From the NCBI GenBank assembly GCA_016722045.1, contig JADKGY010000029.1:186001-250000 (forward strand): 64,000 nucleotides of DNA, in the 5' to 3' direction. The translations under genes and the position numbers were made by a program. This DNA comes from Candidatus Opimibacter skivensis. GTDB lineage: Bacteria; Bacteroidota; Bacteroidia; Chitinophagales; Saprospiraceae. The notes under the pieces are model-generated. The model saw only the letters and a list, made by a program, of their open reading frames with translations. It was not told where the DNA came from and searched no databases. Within the stretch, counting starts at the first letter, position 1. Each line of letters starts with the position of its first letter. Positions 30,232 through 41,243 of this stretch are shown one piece after another.

Positions 30232-32499
30232 TTATTTATTATCCACAATTTTCTCCACCCAGGTCTTATTACCAAGTTGAAGTCTGACGAAATAAATGCC
30301 CATTGGAAATGGCTCAAGATTTATAGCCTGAATGATTTCCGCCTGATCAACATCAATATTTAAAACTCTTCCGATAGCATCGTATAATTCAATTTTTCCG
30401 GGCACACCATTTTTCCAAACGACTTCCACTATATTTTCTGCATTAGAATACATGATCTGATATGGCTTATCAGGATGATCTGATGGCTGAACAATTGCGG
30501 TGGTCCCGACAAGTAAATCCGTGTGGAACAATTCTACACCACCCCGCTGATTACCCGCCAGCAATTCAAATTTGCCGTCATGATCAAGATCAGCTAAAGC
30601 CGGTGAAGACCTGTTGCCAAACTCAAAACCACCATATTCAGTTTCAATGACCGTCAACGATCCTGTTTTTCCGGCTTCCAGATCTCCATACAGATTAAGC
30701 TTGCCGGGATCACCTCCTGCCATTAACTCCACGCCATCTTTTGATACAAATATATAAGGCGCGCTATACTGCGGCAGTCCGGGTTGCAAATCAAATAATA
30801 CACGACCATAACATGCTGTATTCGGTGGCGAATTGAGGTCAGAGTTAAAAACAGCATTACCTGTCGTACCCAGATTTTCAAAATAATTGAGATTACTGCA
30901 GCGGCCATTCTGATCAGCATTTCCCGTCCGCTCACCTATGACCAGATCACCTAAACCATCCCCATTGATGTCAGCGATTTGAGGAGCAGATGATACGCCT
31001 ACACTGATATTCATGTACGGATATACCGGAGGATCAAAACTCATCGGCTGCCCCTGAGGTGAATTATTCCTGTAAAAAAACAATTTCCCGTTTTGCTCGC
31101 CGACGATTAAATCTAAAGTGCCATTCCCATCAATATCACCAAATGCAGGCGCGAAATCAAATGTTGGAAAACCTGCAAATTGACTCATGTTTAAAAAGTC
31201 ATCCGTCAATAATTCAAAATAAGGGGAATGAAGTGTTCCAGTATTGCGGAAATACCATATCGAAGGAATTCTCGTCGTCGGTCCATCCGTATAATGATAT
31301 CCTCCAATCAATAAATCCTCCAGTCCATCACCATCAATATCCGAGACTGCCGGTCTGCTGTTCGAACCCAGATCAATCATTTGATTCTGAAAAACTCCCT
31401 TTTCTGTGAGCTTATAATTTAAAGGACCCGGAGAAGGATCATCATCATATCGCCACACACTTTTTCTGTCTTCAGTCAATGCCCTGCTATTGACCGCAAC
31501 CAATAGCTCAGGTTCCGGATCATCATCCAATTGAACACTAAAAGTCCCCAGGAAATAAGGCAAATCAATCACTGTATCCTGTGATGGAAACGTAGCATCC
31601 TGATCCACGATCCACGATGCCTGCGCATTCAATCCATTTAGTCCAAATACAATGTGCCGGGATGAAATATCACCGATGAAAATATCCTTGTCTCCGTCAG
31701 CATCTATATCGAGAGCCATCGTTGTACTCCCGGAATGCCTGGGCACAACCGGATCTTCACCCGTAAAATGTCCATCAGAACAAACATCAGGATTGTTACT
31801 CAGATAGACTTCCTGGTTGAGTTCATTCTCCAGAATTTTTCCCCAGCATAAATCATCCAATTTGTACCTGATCGAATCACTACCCCATCCATTTTCCATG
31901 GACTGATTGAGGTAATAATTAATGTAACTGCCACCCGGTTCATATGCGAGTATGTCAATATCACCATCACCATCGATATCACTGACTGCAGGTATGTCAT
32001 CCCAGGAGACATATAGATTGGTCAGGAAGTTTTGGACAGAAATCTGAAGATAATCCCTATCCCTGTCATGTTGAAGTACAAATGCCCACTGGCCATTGTC
32101 ATACGACCCTTTATAAACTGAGATACCGGCTATGCCCGTCTCTGATGAACTCGTAAATAAATCTTCTACTCCGTCATGATTATAGTCTACCACCAATACC
32201 CAATCAACAAGCTTAGGAAAAATGGATTTGTATGACCAATCAACAATCCATCTTCCTGACGCAGGTAAATGAATATAGGGTATCAATATATCTCCCTGTC
32301 TGTCAAAACTGATCATATCCGTGATGCCATCGCGATTGAGATCAATATTTGAGAATTGCGGAGCATTATATCCACCTGTCCATGGCATCGTCCTTTCTGC
32401 TTGTCCTACTTTGACTCCTATATCAAATCGTTCCTGTGCATGAACACGGAATAAATACACGGATAAAAAAAGAATAAGGATGTATGTTTTATTTTTCAT
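30232..32499 (-). CDS. Secreted VCBS/FG-GAP repeat protein with T9SS-type tail
   Basis: 755 residues. A signal peptide (1-21, ending RVHAQ) is followed by about nine VCBS/FG-GAP repeats (IDLNRDGITDMISF, VDYNHDGVEDLF, SDIDGDGDIDILAY, LDIDADGDKDIFIGD, SDIDGDGLEDLLIGG, GDIDGNGTLDLIVGE, ADINGDGLGDLVIGE, ADLDHDGKFELLAGN), each with a calcium-binding DxDxDG loop, so a propeller fold is expected. The tail (ENIVEVVWKNGVPGKIELYD to WVEKIVDNK) is a T9SS type A domain. It is a paralogue in style of the protein at 23214-25166 but lacks the Cys modules. It is monocistronic. Confidence 0.87.
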   Translation of the reverse strand: MKNKTYILILFLSVYLFRVHAQERFDIGVKVGQAERTMPWTGGYNAPQFSNIDLNRDGITDMISFDRQGDILIPYIHLPASGRWIVDWSYKSIFPKLVDWVLVVDYNHDGVEDLFTSSSETGIAGISVYKGSYDNGQWAFVLQHDRDRDYLQISVQNFLTNLYVSWDDIPAVSDIDGDGDIDILAYEPGGSYINYYLNQSMENGWGSDSIRYKLDDLCWGKILENELNQEVYLSNNPDVCSDGHFTGEDPVVPRHSGSTTMALDIDADGDKDIFIGDISSRHIVFGLNGLNAQASWIVDQDATFPSQDTVIDLPYFLGTFSVQLDDDPEPELLVAVNSRALTEDRKSVWRYDDDPSPGPLNYKLTEKGVFQNQMIDLGSNSRPAVSDIDGDGLEDLLIGGYHYTDGPTTRIPSIWYFRNTGTLHSPYFELLTDDFLNMSQFAGFPTFDFAPAFGDIDGNGTLDLIVGEQNGKLFFYRNNSPQGQPMSFDPPVYPYMNISVGVSSAPQIADINGDGLGDLVIGERTGNADQNGRCSNLNYFENLGTTGNAVFNSDLNSPPNTACYGRVLFDLQPGLPQYSAPYIFVSKDGVELMAGGDPGKLNLYGDLEAGKTGSLTVIETEYGGFEFGNRSSPALADLDHDGKFELLAGNQRGGVELFHTDLLVGTTAIVQPSDHPDKPYQIMYSNAENIVEVVWKNGVPGKIELYDAIGRVLNIDVDQAEIIQAINLEPFPMGIYFVRLQLGNKTWVEKIVDNK

Positions 32500-32842
32500 T
32501 CCGATAATTTCTTAATTTCTTTTTACCTCTTATGTACTTAGTTCACTTAAAAACTCACTTAGGAAATTTAACTTTCTTTACTTAAATGTCCTTCTATGTA
32601 TAATTGAAGACCTTAGTATTTTGTTTCCAGGTGGCGGTTACTGATCTGTAGCATATGGTTGTGTTGAGCAAGTTGAAGTATACTTAATTTTTCATACGTT
32701 TTTATGTGGTTCAATTATTTTTGTCTCCGAAAAATCTAACTTCACCACGCATAACCTATTTCAAATTTAAGGTAAGCTACACGAATATTTTGTCGGCTAT
32801 TGCCCAATACATGATATTAACACTGCAGAGTTGATTTTTGTT
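32500..32842. other. Divergent intergenic region, no gene seen
   Basis: AT-rich, with weak ACTTAG/TCACTTA repeats near 32535-32570. It must carry the promoters of the VCBS gene and of the COX3-like gene; I cannot place them with confidence. Confidence 0.5.
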
Positions 32843-33442
32843 ATGACTAAATCCTACCATCAGAGAGCCTATTCTGTCCCGCCTTCATCCATCATCATGG
32901 TACTCATACTGATGGGGATCACGGCACTTTTCAGTGCACTGAGCATAGCCTATTTGTACTCCCGTATTGATAAAGGTATGGATAGCATCAGGGTACCCTG
33001 GCTTTTTGTCTTCAATACTTTCATTCTCGCTTCCAGCAGTTTTTGCATTCAGAAATGCAGGAAATACTTTAATCAGCGTGACGAAAAACAAATCCTGAAC
33101 TGGGGACTCCTGACGATCGGCGCGACAATATTATTCCTCATTCTTCAAACCATTGCCTGGAATCATCTTTTAGCCCAACACATTGCCCCGGGCTTTTCAG
33201 GAGGACATGGCTATCTGTATGCCATCTCCATTCTCCATTTTCTTCACGTCGCAGCAGGAATACCTTTTCTGCTCAGGATATTATTACCTCTCTATGTTTC
33301 AGGTAAAGAAGGAAATTCTGTCTTATATTTTCTGAATGATGATCAAAAGACAAGGCTCAAACACACAGCCTGGTATTGGCACTTCATCGATGTGATGTGG
33401 ATCTACCTGATGATCTTTTTTCTTGTGAGCAGCATCGTGTGA
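32843..33442 (+). CDS. Heme-copper oxidase subunit III-like membrane protein
   Basis: 199 residues from ATG 32843. Five hydrophobic segments are visible (about 18-42, 52-68, 85-108, 126-150 and 176-198). The family motifs are HGYLYAISILHFLHVAAGIP and TAWYWHFIDVMWIYLMIFF; the latter matches the conserved YWHFVDVVW of COX3. Subunit III stabilises the oxidase in the inner membrane and carries no redox metal. The other oxidase subunits are not in this window, so it is an isolated or accessory copy. The DUF5706 gene follows 21 bases later. Confidence 0.8.
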   Translation: MTKSYHQRAYSVPPSSIIMVLILMGITALFSALSIAYLYSRIDKGMDSIRVPWLFVFNTFILASSSFCIQKCRKYFNQRDEKQILNWGLLTIGATILFLILQTIAWNHLLAQHIAPGFSGGHGYLYAISILHFLHVAAGIPFLLRILLPLYVSGKEGNSVLYFLNDDQKTRLKHTAWYWHFIDVMWIYLMIFFLVSSIV

Positions 33443-33463
33443 AAAATAGATACATTTAGCCCA

Positions 33464-34033
33464 ATGGAAGAAGAAGGGAAAATCAAAAAACAAACCTCTC
33501 GGGGAAGAGAAACCCTTTTTAGGGTCACGTATTCCCATCAAAGTAAGCTGATTCAGGTCGCAGACTACAAAGCCAATATCATCATCAGCGTAAGCACGAT
33601 GATCATTTCTGCTTTGGTGGCCTTCACGGGATTTACGGCTGCATCGGACAAAATCAACATTTATGGTTTCCAGCTAAGCATTCCTTTAGCTTTAATCCTC
33701 CTGACCTGCCTTATTTCTATGGTTCTGGCCATACAGGCTGCCCGGCCTAAATTGATAAACAAATGGGATCCGAATTTGGCATCTCAGAAATCGAGCTTGT
33801 TATTTTTTGGGGTGATCGCCAATTATACCCAGGAAGCATATGTAGCAAGAATGAATGAACTCATGAAATCTGGTGATGAAATCTATGAACAGATGATCAT
33901 CGATCTGCACAACCAGGGAATCGTTCTGAAGAGGAAATATAATCTGCTTTCCTATGCTTACCAGGTACTTATGTTCGGATTCGCACTGAGTGTGATCGTT
34001 TACCTCTTTTTTCTGGTCAGCTCAAATTTCTGA
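33464..34033 (+). CDS. Pycsar-effector-type membrane protein (DUF5706, PycTM-like)
   Basis: 189 residues. The family pattern is clear: RGRETLFRVTYSHQSKLIQV then ADYKANIIISVSTMIISALV, a second membrane pair around PLALILLTCLISMVLAI with AARPKL, SSLLFFGVIANYTQEAYV, and a C-terminal membrane segment (VLMFGFALSVIVYLFFLV). In Pycsar defence the TM effector opens or disrupts the membrane after binding cCMP or cUMP. No pyrimidine cyclase is within this window and there is no HD domain, so this may be an orphan or a housekeeping relative. Confidence 0.8.
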   Translation: MEEEGKIKKQTSRGRETLFRVTYSHQSKLIQVADYKANIIISVSTMIISALVAFTGFTAASDKINIYGFQLSIPLALILLTCLISMVLAIQAARPKLINKWDPNLASQKSSLLFFGVIANYTQEAYVARMNELMKSGDEIYEQMIIDLHNQGIVLKRKYNLLSYAYQVLMFGFALSVIVYLFFLVSSNF

Positions 34034-34046
34034 GGATCTGAAATAT

Positions 34047-34661
34047 TCAGTGTTTCAGTTCGTGTATACTCTGTCTTATTATTACGGGTTCATCCCCGGT
34101 CAGGTCAACTACAGTTGATGGCTCCTGGACACAGCCTTCATCGATGACGATGAAACCCACATTTTTTTCATACCGACTGATCAGCAAATCTGAATCCGTG
34201 AAAAATGATCCGATATCATCATCGTTGAGGACTGAACTTACGATCAAAGGCATGTCCATTTTAGTCATGATCGACCTGATCACCGGATGCTGAGGAATAC
34301 GCAAGCCCAACGTTTTTCTTTTGTTTTTAAGAAAAGAAGGCGCACGATGCCCTGACTGAAGAATAAATGTAAAAGGACCGGGAAGATTTTTATTCAACAT
34401 TCTGAATACCGGTGTCGGCCATTGAATAAAATATTCTGATGCCTGACTCATGTCTTTGCAAACAATACTCATCAATGCATCTTTCGGATCAATATGTTTC
34501 AACGTACATATAGATTCAAATCCGGATTTCTGATCAGATAAACAACAAAAAGCATATACAGAATCTGTCGGCACTATACCTACCCTACCTCTCTTCAACT
34601 CGTTATATACAAGTTCAAGATCATTCGGGTGGAGTCCATATGGAAAAGCTTCGATTAACAT
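34047..34661 (-). CDS. YrdC/Sua5-family L-threonylcarbamoyladenylate synthase
   Basis: 204 residues. The family makes threonylcarbamoyl-AMP from threonine, bicarbonate and ATP for the t6A base of tRNAs. The signature GRVGIVPTDSVYAFCCLSD (about 28-46), the LKHIDPKDALMSIVC segment and LPGPFTFIL followed by KRKTLGLRIPQHPVI are visible. The sequence is nearer to YciO than to TsaC, so the exact role is not certain. The ATG at 34661 is preceded within one base by a CGATTTT heptamer tract that forms the whole leader. Confidence 0.87.
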   Translation of the reverse strand: MLIEAFPYGLHPNDLELVYNELKRGRVGIVPTDSVYAFCCLSDQKSGFESICTLKHIDPKDALMSIVCKDMSQASEYFIQWPTPVFRMLNKNLPGPFTFILQSGHRAPSFLKNKRKTLGLRIPQHPVIRSIMTKMDMPLIVSSVLNDDDIGSFFTDSDLLISRYEKNVGFIVIDEGCVQEPSTVVDLTGDEPVIIRQSIHELKH

Positions 34662-34730
34662 ATTTTCGATTTTCGATTTTCGATTTTCGATTTTCGATTT
34701 TCGATTTTCGATTTTCGATTTTCGATTTTA
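34662..34730 (-). repeat. Heptamer tandem repeat (CGATTTT, about ten units) as the leader of the YrdC gene
   Basis: Nearly perfect CGATTTT units run from the base next to the YrdC start codon. Read on the gene strand the leader is AAAATCG repeated. Confidence 0.85.
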
Positions 34731-34777
34731 AGGTGACGCTGTATAAACTACTAAGGTTATTGGACACTCGCTCAATC

Positions 34778-35540
<763 letters not shown>

Positions 35541-35550
35541 AATGTAAGTT

Positions 35551-36768
35551 TCAATTCAATATGGGCAGTTCCACATAACCACGATAGACCGTGTCCTCAT
35601 CAAATGAATGATCACTCCAGTCTTTCAATTCGTGATATAATGTGTCTCTTTCGATCGGTGTCCGCCCTGCATTTTTGATCAGCGTGACCAGATCATATGT
35701 ACTCATCGCAGGTTTCTGTTCTTCAGCTCCCGCCATGCTATATATTTTGGTTGTATCATCAATAGTCCCATCCAGATCATCGACACCAAAACTCATCGCG
35801 ACCTGGGCCATTGAACGGCCAAGCATCGGCCAGTATGCTTTGACATGTGGAAAATTATCAAGATAGATCCGGCTCACTGCATAATTTTTAAGGTCCTCTA
35901 TTACCGTCGATTCTTCAAGGTGTGACATCTGATTGTCCTTATTTCTGAACTTAAGGGGTATAAAGGTTTGGAATCCCCCTGTACGATCCTGAAGTTCGCG
36001 AAGACGACGCATGTGATCTACACGATGCGTGTATTTTTCAATGTGTCCGTATAAAATAGTAGCATTCGATTTTTTTCCTAACTCATGCCAGATTTCATGA
36101 ATGCGCAACCACTGATCCGCATTACACTTGTCCGCAGCAATCTGCTCCCTGATTTCAGGATGAAATATTTCAGCACCACCACCAGGTATACTATCAACAC
36201 CTGATTCGAGAATTCTTTTCATCCCCTCTTCATACGTCACCTTCGCCTTTTTAAAAATATAATGATACTCGACAGGCGTCAAAGCTTTGACATGAAGATC
36301 CGGACGATGCTCTTTTATTTTTCTGAAAAGCGTGCAATAGAAATCAAGATCATACTGCGGCATCACACCTCCGACAATATGTACTTCCGTGACAGGTTTT
36401 CCATCATACGATTTTACGATATTCAACATATCCTCCATCGTATATTCCCATCCTTCACCACGATGCTTGATCAATCTCGAATACGAACAAAACTTGCAAT
36501 CATAGATACAGACATTCGTCGGTTCAATATGGAAATTCCGGTTGAAGAAAGTTTTGTTGCCATTCAATCTTGTACGCACAGTATCCGCCAGTACACTGAG
36601 AAATGATAGAGGTGCACTTTCAAAAAGAAGCAGAGCATCTTCATCAGATATCCGTTGCTCCTGCATCACTTTGTCACGAATAGCGATAAGTCCAGGTGAC
36701 AAGGAATCATCCTTGATCAGTCCTGCATATTCGTTTTCGATATTACTCAATAGCGGCATTGTGGTCAC
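35551..36768 (-). CDS. mqnE: Aminofutalosine synthase, radical SAM
   Basis: 405 residues. The radical SAM motif is CIYDCKFC (CX3CX2C, in EPTNVCIYDCKFCSYSR, about 86-102), followed by EVHIVGGVMPQ and the diagnostic PGGGAEIFHPEIRE. The enzyme joins 3-enolpyruvyl-benzoate and S-adenosylmethionine to give aminofutalosine. The GGGAEIF form marks MqnE rather than MqnC. Its ATG overlaps the stop of the upstream glycosyltransferase gene (ATGA), and mqnA follows, so the three form one operon. Confidence 0.92.
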   Translation of the reverse strand: MTTMPLLSNIENEYAGLIKDDSLSPGLIAIRDKVMQEQRISDEDALLLFESAPLSFLSVLADTVRTRLNGNKTFFNRNFHIEPTNVCIYDCKFCSYSRLIKHRGEGWEYTMEDMLNIVKSYDGKPVTEVHIVGGVMPQYDLDFYCTLFRKIKEHRPDLHVKALTPVEYHYIFKKAKVTYEEGMKRILESGVDSIPGGGAEIFHPEIREQIAADKCNADQWLRIHEIWHELGKKSNATILYGHIEKYTHRVDHMRRLRELQDRTGGFQTFIPLKFRNKDNQMSHLEESTVIEDLKNYAVSRIYLDNFPHVKAYWPMLGRSMAQVAMSFGVDDLDGTIDDTTKIYSMAGAEEQKPAMSTYDLVTLIKNAGRTPIERDTLYHELKDWSDHSFDEDTVYRGYVELPILN

Positions 36769-37934
36769 AAGTATTTTATGATTTCCTTCGCTTTTTCCTG
36801 ATCAGAAGGAAGTTGAGAAAGAATTGACGCGCGTTCGGCTTGATGAGATGAAGAAAACTCCAGAGGCCAGAGCTTTTTTAAGAGAGATCCCAAATTTTGA
36901 ACGAGAGGGTAAATATGCAACGCTTTATCCAGATAAGTATGTGTTAAACTGTTTTCATTGGCCGCAATAAATCTTCCCTGGTATAAAGCCGGGAAAATCT
37001 TCACTTTCATACCCGCAGGATGTCTGCTGTGAATGATGATCACCTGAGCATCCCTGATCAATTCCGCCATTCGATCACTTGTAACATCAATTTCCCGTTG
37101 AATGTTGGGATATTTCATCAGTTTTTGTTCAAACCCCTGATCTCCCGATCTTCCGGCAACAACTATGGGGTAATTATCCTCCGGGGGGATGTTTTTAAGC
37201 ACTTCCAAAAGTGATTTCTGGTTGATTTCCACAGAAAGATCTCCCTGATAAAGAAGGTATTGCCCACGGCCTGATGGAACATCCATGGCTTCAAATCCAT
37301 GGAAAACTGGGGAAAAAATACAATTGCTCCCTTTAGCATCATACCATGCTTTATCCTCCTTAGATATCGCAAATACAGCATTAAAAGACCGGGCTTTGTT
37401 ATTTTCGTAGCGTTCGAGGGCTAAAGCTTCCCGCTGAAAAAACAAATAGGCAAAACGCTGACTTTCTCTGGCCAGTCCGGCATAATACTGATGTTCGATA
37501 TTGTGGGCCCGCAACAGTAACTTCCTGTCTTTCAATTCATCCACATACCCCGTAGTATGGATTCCCTCAAACAGGACAGGCGCATAATCCTTCTTTAACC
37601 TTGCCAGCAACAATGGATTTCTTCGTGAAGCCACGATATACGGCTGACCAGGCGACAAAATGGCAGGCCAGGCAATCCGGGGATAATAGTGTACCTCTTC
37701 TACAACTTCCCTTATAGCATCATGAGGCTTGAAAGAACCATAAACAAAACAATGAAGCATTATCCTGAGGCCCTGCTGATGAAGTGCTCTGACCCTGTTC
37801 CATACATCGATCGCTCCGCCATAATTGGCAGGAAAAGGGACTCCAAAAGAGACGATATGTAGATCGGGTTTTGCCCCTAAATCCCCTAAAGGTTTTGCCC
37901 CTAAATCCCCTAAAGGGGACTTTAAATTTTCCAC
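36765..37934 (-). CDS. Glycosyltransferase (GT4-like) with repeat-derived N-terminus
   Basis: 389 residues. The core starts at LHIVSFGVPFPANYGGAIDV (donor/acceptor N-lobe of GT-B) and continues with LLLRAHNIEHQYYAGL, YQGDLSVEINQKSLLEVL, PIVVAGRSG and a C-lobe with MKVKIFPALYQGRFIAAN. The acceptor is unknown. The first 30 residues contain KSPLGDLGAK then PLGDLGAK, encoded by a 24-base tandem repeat of a type common in Bacteroidota spacers; no other start precedes the core, so the repeat appears to be translated. Head of the glycosyltransferase-mqnE-mqnA operon. Confidence 0.82.
   Translation of the reverse strand: MENLKSPLGDLGAKPLGDLGAKPDLHIVSFGVPFPANYGGAIDVWNRVRALHQQGLRIMLHCFVYGSFKPHDAIREVVEEVHYYPRIAWPAILSPGQPYIVASRRNPLLLARLKKDYAPVLFEGIHTTGYVDELKDRKLLLRAHNIEHQYYAGLARESQRFAYLFFQREALALERYENNKARSFNAVFAISKEDKAWYDAKGSNCIFSPVFHGFEAMDVPSGRGQYLLYQGDLSVEINQKSLLEVLKNIPPEDNYPIVVAGRSGDQGFEQKLMKYPNIQREIDVTSDRMAELIRDAQVIIIHSRHPAGMKVKIFPALYQGRFIAANENSLTHTYLDKALHIYPLVQNLGSLLKKLWPLEFSSSHQAERASILSQLPSDQEKAKEIIKYL
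37868..37925 (-). repeat. 24-bp in-frame tandem repeat (TTTAGGGGATTTAGGGG type)
   Basis: Two copies of GGTTTTGCCCCTAAATCC plus CCTAAA, followed by a partial third. The unit is eight codons long and so keeps the glycosyltransferase frame. Confidence 0.8.
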
Positions 37935-38447
37935 TTTTTAAATTTTATTTCCTTATTCATTTGTCGTTTATAATGGTGAACATGCGTTTCTCAGATTGCT
38001 TATATCTCTTGTAGGATTAATTAGATAAATCTTTAGTGTTCGACCCCATTGCTCTATGCCCTCTGCCCCCTGCTTTTTTGACGCGAAATTCTAATTCTAA
38101 AGGGAATTCATAAGGTATACCCTGAATGCAAAATTAATCTTACCTTTCTCATGCCCGGCATTTTGGGTTGATCCTATAGAATAAAGGCTGAATCATTAAG
38201 CTAATCATTCAAATTGAAAGTAAACTATAACTTTCAACCCCTCTAAAGCTTATTTGATCCTTGCTTCATCATGAGTACCATTTTATCCAAATTAGTATTT
38301 AGGCAAAGTTTTCTATTTTAAGCAGAGAAAGCAAAACCTATATTTAAATTACGCATACACCTTGCTCCCGATAAAAAATTCAAAAATATTTATGCTTTGC
38401 CTGATCGGTAGAAATACTTATTTTTCAAGCACTAACTCAACTCCTGC
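37935..38447. other. Divergent intergenic region, no gene seen
   Basis: About 510 AT-rich bases between the glycosyltransferase operon and the TonB-dependent receptor. It should hold both promoters. I find no convincing TAnnTTTG box, RNA or small ORF, and only weak repeats (CTCTGCCCCCTGC near 38060). Confidence 0.45.
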
Positions 38448-41224
38448 ATGACAAGAATGATAAAATCCACCCTCATGGTATGTGTCCTCTTTTTCGTGTG
38501 CATTCACCATATAAATGCTCAGGAAATCCTTCGAGGGGAGGTGATCGACAAGAGCACGGGTGAAGCAATGATCGGCGCAAATGTCGTCGTATCCGGAACT
38601 TTAACAGGTACTGCCACGGAATGGGATGGTTCTTTTCAAATCAAAGTCAGTCAGATCCCCGTCACACTTGAATTTGTTCTGACCGGATATCAGACAGCGA
38701 CCTATGTTGTGACTGATCCGAAAGAAAAATAAAGATTGAACTTGAGTCCTCCCCTATTCTTTTCGAGACTATCAATGTGGTCGGTAGTCGGATTTCTGAC
38801 AAACGCAGAGAATCTCCACTCACCATTGAATCTATTGACCTGCTGGCCATAAAACAAACGACATCCAATGATTTTTATGAAGGGCTGGGATCGCTGAAAG
38901 GAGTAGATCTTACAACCGCCAGCATGGGATTTACGGTCATCAATACAAGAGGTTTCAACAGTACAAGTCCTGTTCGTTCACTTCAGATCATCGATGGAGT
39001 AGACAATCAATCTCCCGGACTTAATTTTTCGCTTGGAAATTTTCTTGGCGCACCAGAATTGGATGTGCTCAAAGTAGACCTGATTCAGGGGGCTAGTTCA
39101 GCTTTTTATGGTCCGAATGCTTTCAATGGTGTCATTGACATCCAGACCAAAGATCCTTTTTTACATCCCGGTTTTTCAGCAGATATCAAGGTCGGAGAAA
39201 GAGATCTATTTAAAGGTGAACTGCGTTTTGCAAAAGTTTTTAAAAACGCCAAAGGCCAGGACAAATTCGCTTTCAAAATCAATGGTGCCTACATGAAAGC
39301 ACACGATTGGGAAGCCACAAATCTTGCGCCTACTTCACAATCCGCCACGGATGAAACAAATCCCGGAGGATATGATGCTGTCAACGTGTACGGTGATGAG
39401 CAAGTTGCAGGCCAGGCATTTACCGGTAGTATAGAACGCATTGATTATCCCGGACTCTTAAACTTCAACAGGCGAGGCTACGCTGAAACCGATCTTGTGA
39501 ATTACAATACCGAGAACTATAAAGGAAATGTAGGCCTGTTTTATAAAATTACGCCAGATATACAAATCAATGGTGGCTATAACTTTGGTTCAGGCACCAC
39601 AGTGTATCAGGGTGAAAACAGGTTCAGGCTGGATGATATCTTTTTCTGGCAGGGAAAACTAGAGATAAAACAGGATAAAAAATTCTTCCTCAGAGCTTAT
39701 ATCACCAAGGAAGATGCAGGTAAAACTTTCGACGCCTACTCTACGGCTCTGCGTTTACAATCTTCTGCAAAGTTGAATGATGACTGGAACACAGATTATA
39801 TTCAGTACTGGCAAACGTATAATAAACAGAAAGTAAAAAAGATTGAAGGCTATCCATCTGGTTTCCCTTTCGATTTTGCCCAGCAGGAAAAAGTTTTGCA
39901 TGACAGTATTGCTTTATTGACGATGTTACACGCCCAGGCTCAGCTTTATGCCAACAAAAAATCTCCGAACAAACCAAACTTACCATTCTTTGAGCCCGGT
40001 ACTGCACGTTTCGATTCCATGTTTGCTATTATCACGCACAATTTCTCAAATGATCCTAATAATCCGGGCACAAGATTCTATGATAAATCAGGGCTTGTAC
40101 ATCTTCAGGGTGAATACCATATTGAATCACGTTTTGCCGACTATACGGTAGGTGGTAATTACAGACAATACAACCCCGATTCAAGAGGGACTATTTTCAG
40201 TGACACGATGGGGGTGAAAATCACAAATCGTGAATTTGGTATCTATGGAGGTCTCGACAAAAAACTCATTCCTACAAAACTCAAACTAAATGCAACTGTC
40301 CGGCTGGACAAGAATGAAAATTTTGACATGGTGCTCTCCCCTGCCGCATCATTTGTATACACTCCCAATTTCAACAATACCTTTCGACTTTCCTTTTCTT
40401 CAGCCGTGCGCAATCCCACACTTTCTGATCAATACCTCAATCTTGATGTGGGGAGAGCACAACTCCTTGGAAATATAACAGGATACAAAAATCTATACAC
40501 ACCCGCTTCATTTATTGATTATCTCAATACACTCAACCGGGACACTTTAGTATCCTTTGATGAACCTTCGATCCAACCCGAAAAAGTAAAATCTATAGAA
40601 GTAGGATACCGTGCGACTCTATTCCAAAAACTCTATGTTGATGCCGGATATTATTACAGTTGGTATAAGGATTTCATCGGATATAAAATAGGTATCCGCT
40701 CAGCTTTCAATGCTTTTAATTTCCCGGTTGGTACCAGAGTGTATCGTGTAGCCTCCAATGCGCAAACCCAGGTAACTACTCAGGGCTTCAATATAGGTGG
40801 CAATTATTTCTTGGGCACTTATTATAGTCTTGCGGGAAATTATTCATGGAACGTACTCAATAAAAAAGGCACAGAAGATCCTATCATTCCCGCATTTAAT
40901 ACACCAGAAAATAAATTTAACGTGGGCCTTTCAGGCCAAAATATGCCTATCAGTTTATTTGGCAGCCAGATTAAGCATGTTGGTTTCAATGTCAATTACA
41001 AATGGATCCAGGGATTCCTTTTCGAAGGATCGCCCCAGTTTACAGGCGAGATACCCACTTATGATCTGTTTGATGCCCAGGTCAACTGGGAAGCTGAGCG
41101 ATTAGGATTAACCATAAAACTAGGTGCATCTAATTTGCTCAATAAAAAACAATTCCAGACATATGGTGGTCCGCGTGTAGGACGTCTTGCATATATTTCT
41201 TTCCTTTATGAATCTAAGTCTTAA
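38448..41224 (+). CDS. TonB-dependent outer-membrane receptor, interrupted by a one-base frameshift
   Basis: Imports a large substrate across the outer membrane using TonB energy. The first frame encodes a signal peptide (MIKSTLMVCVLFFVCIHHIN) and a carboxypeptidase-like domain (GEVIDKSTGEAMIGANVVV), then stops at 38730. One extra A in the A-run 38725-38729 restores KIKIELESSPILFETINVVG, then the plug (LQIIDGVDNQSPGLNFSLGN, VDLIQGASSAFYGPNAFNGV) and the barrel to SNLLNKKQFQTYGGPRVGRL and the C-terminal strand. The restored length is about 925 residues, usual for the family. A duplicated hydrolase-like protein follows 19 bases later, probably on the same transcript. Confidence 0.88.
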
Positions 41225-41243
41225 CAAACCAAAACTGTTGAAT

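Noticed and set aside
33464..34033. Complete Pycsar defence system
   Set aside because: No cyclase gene is adjacent; only the effector-like protein is present.
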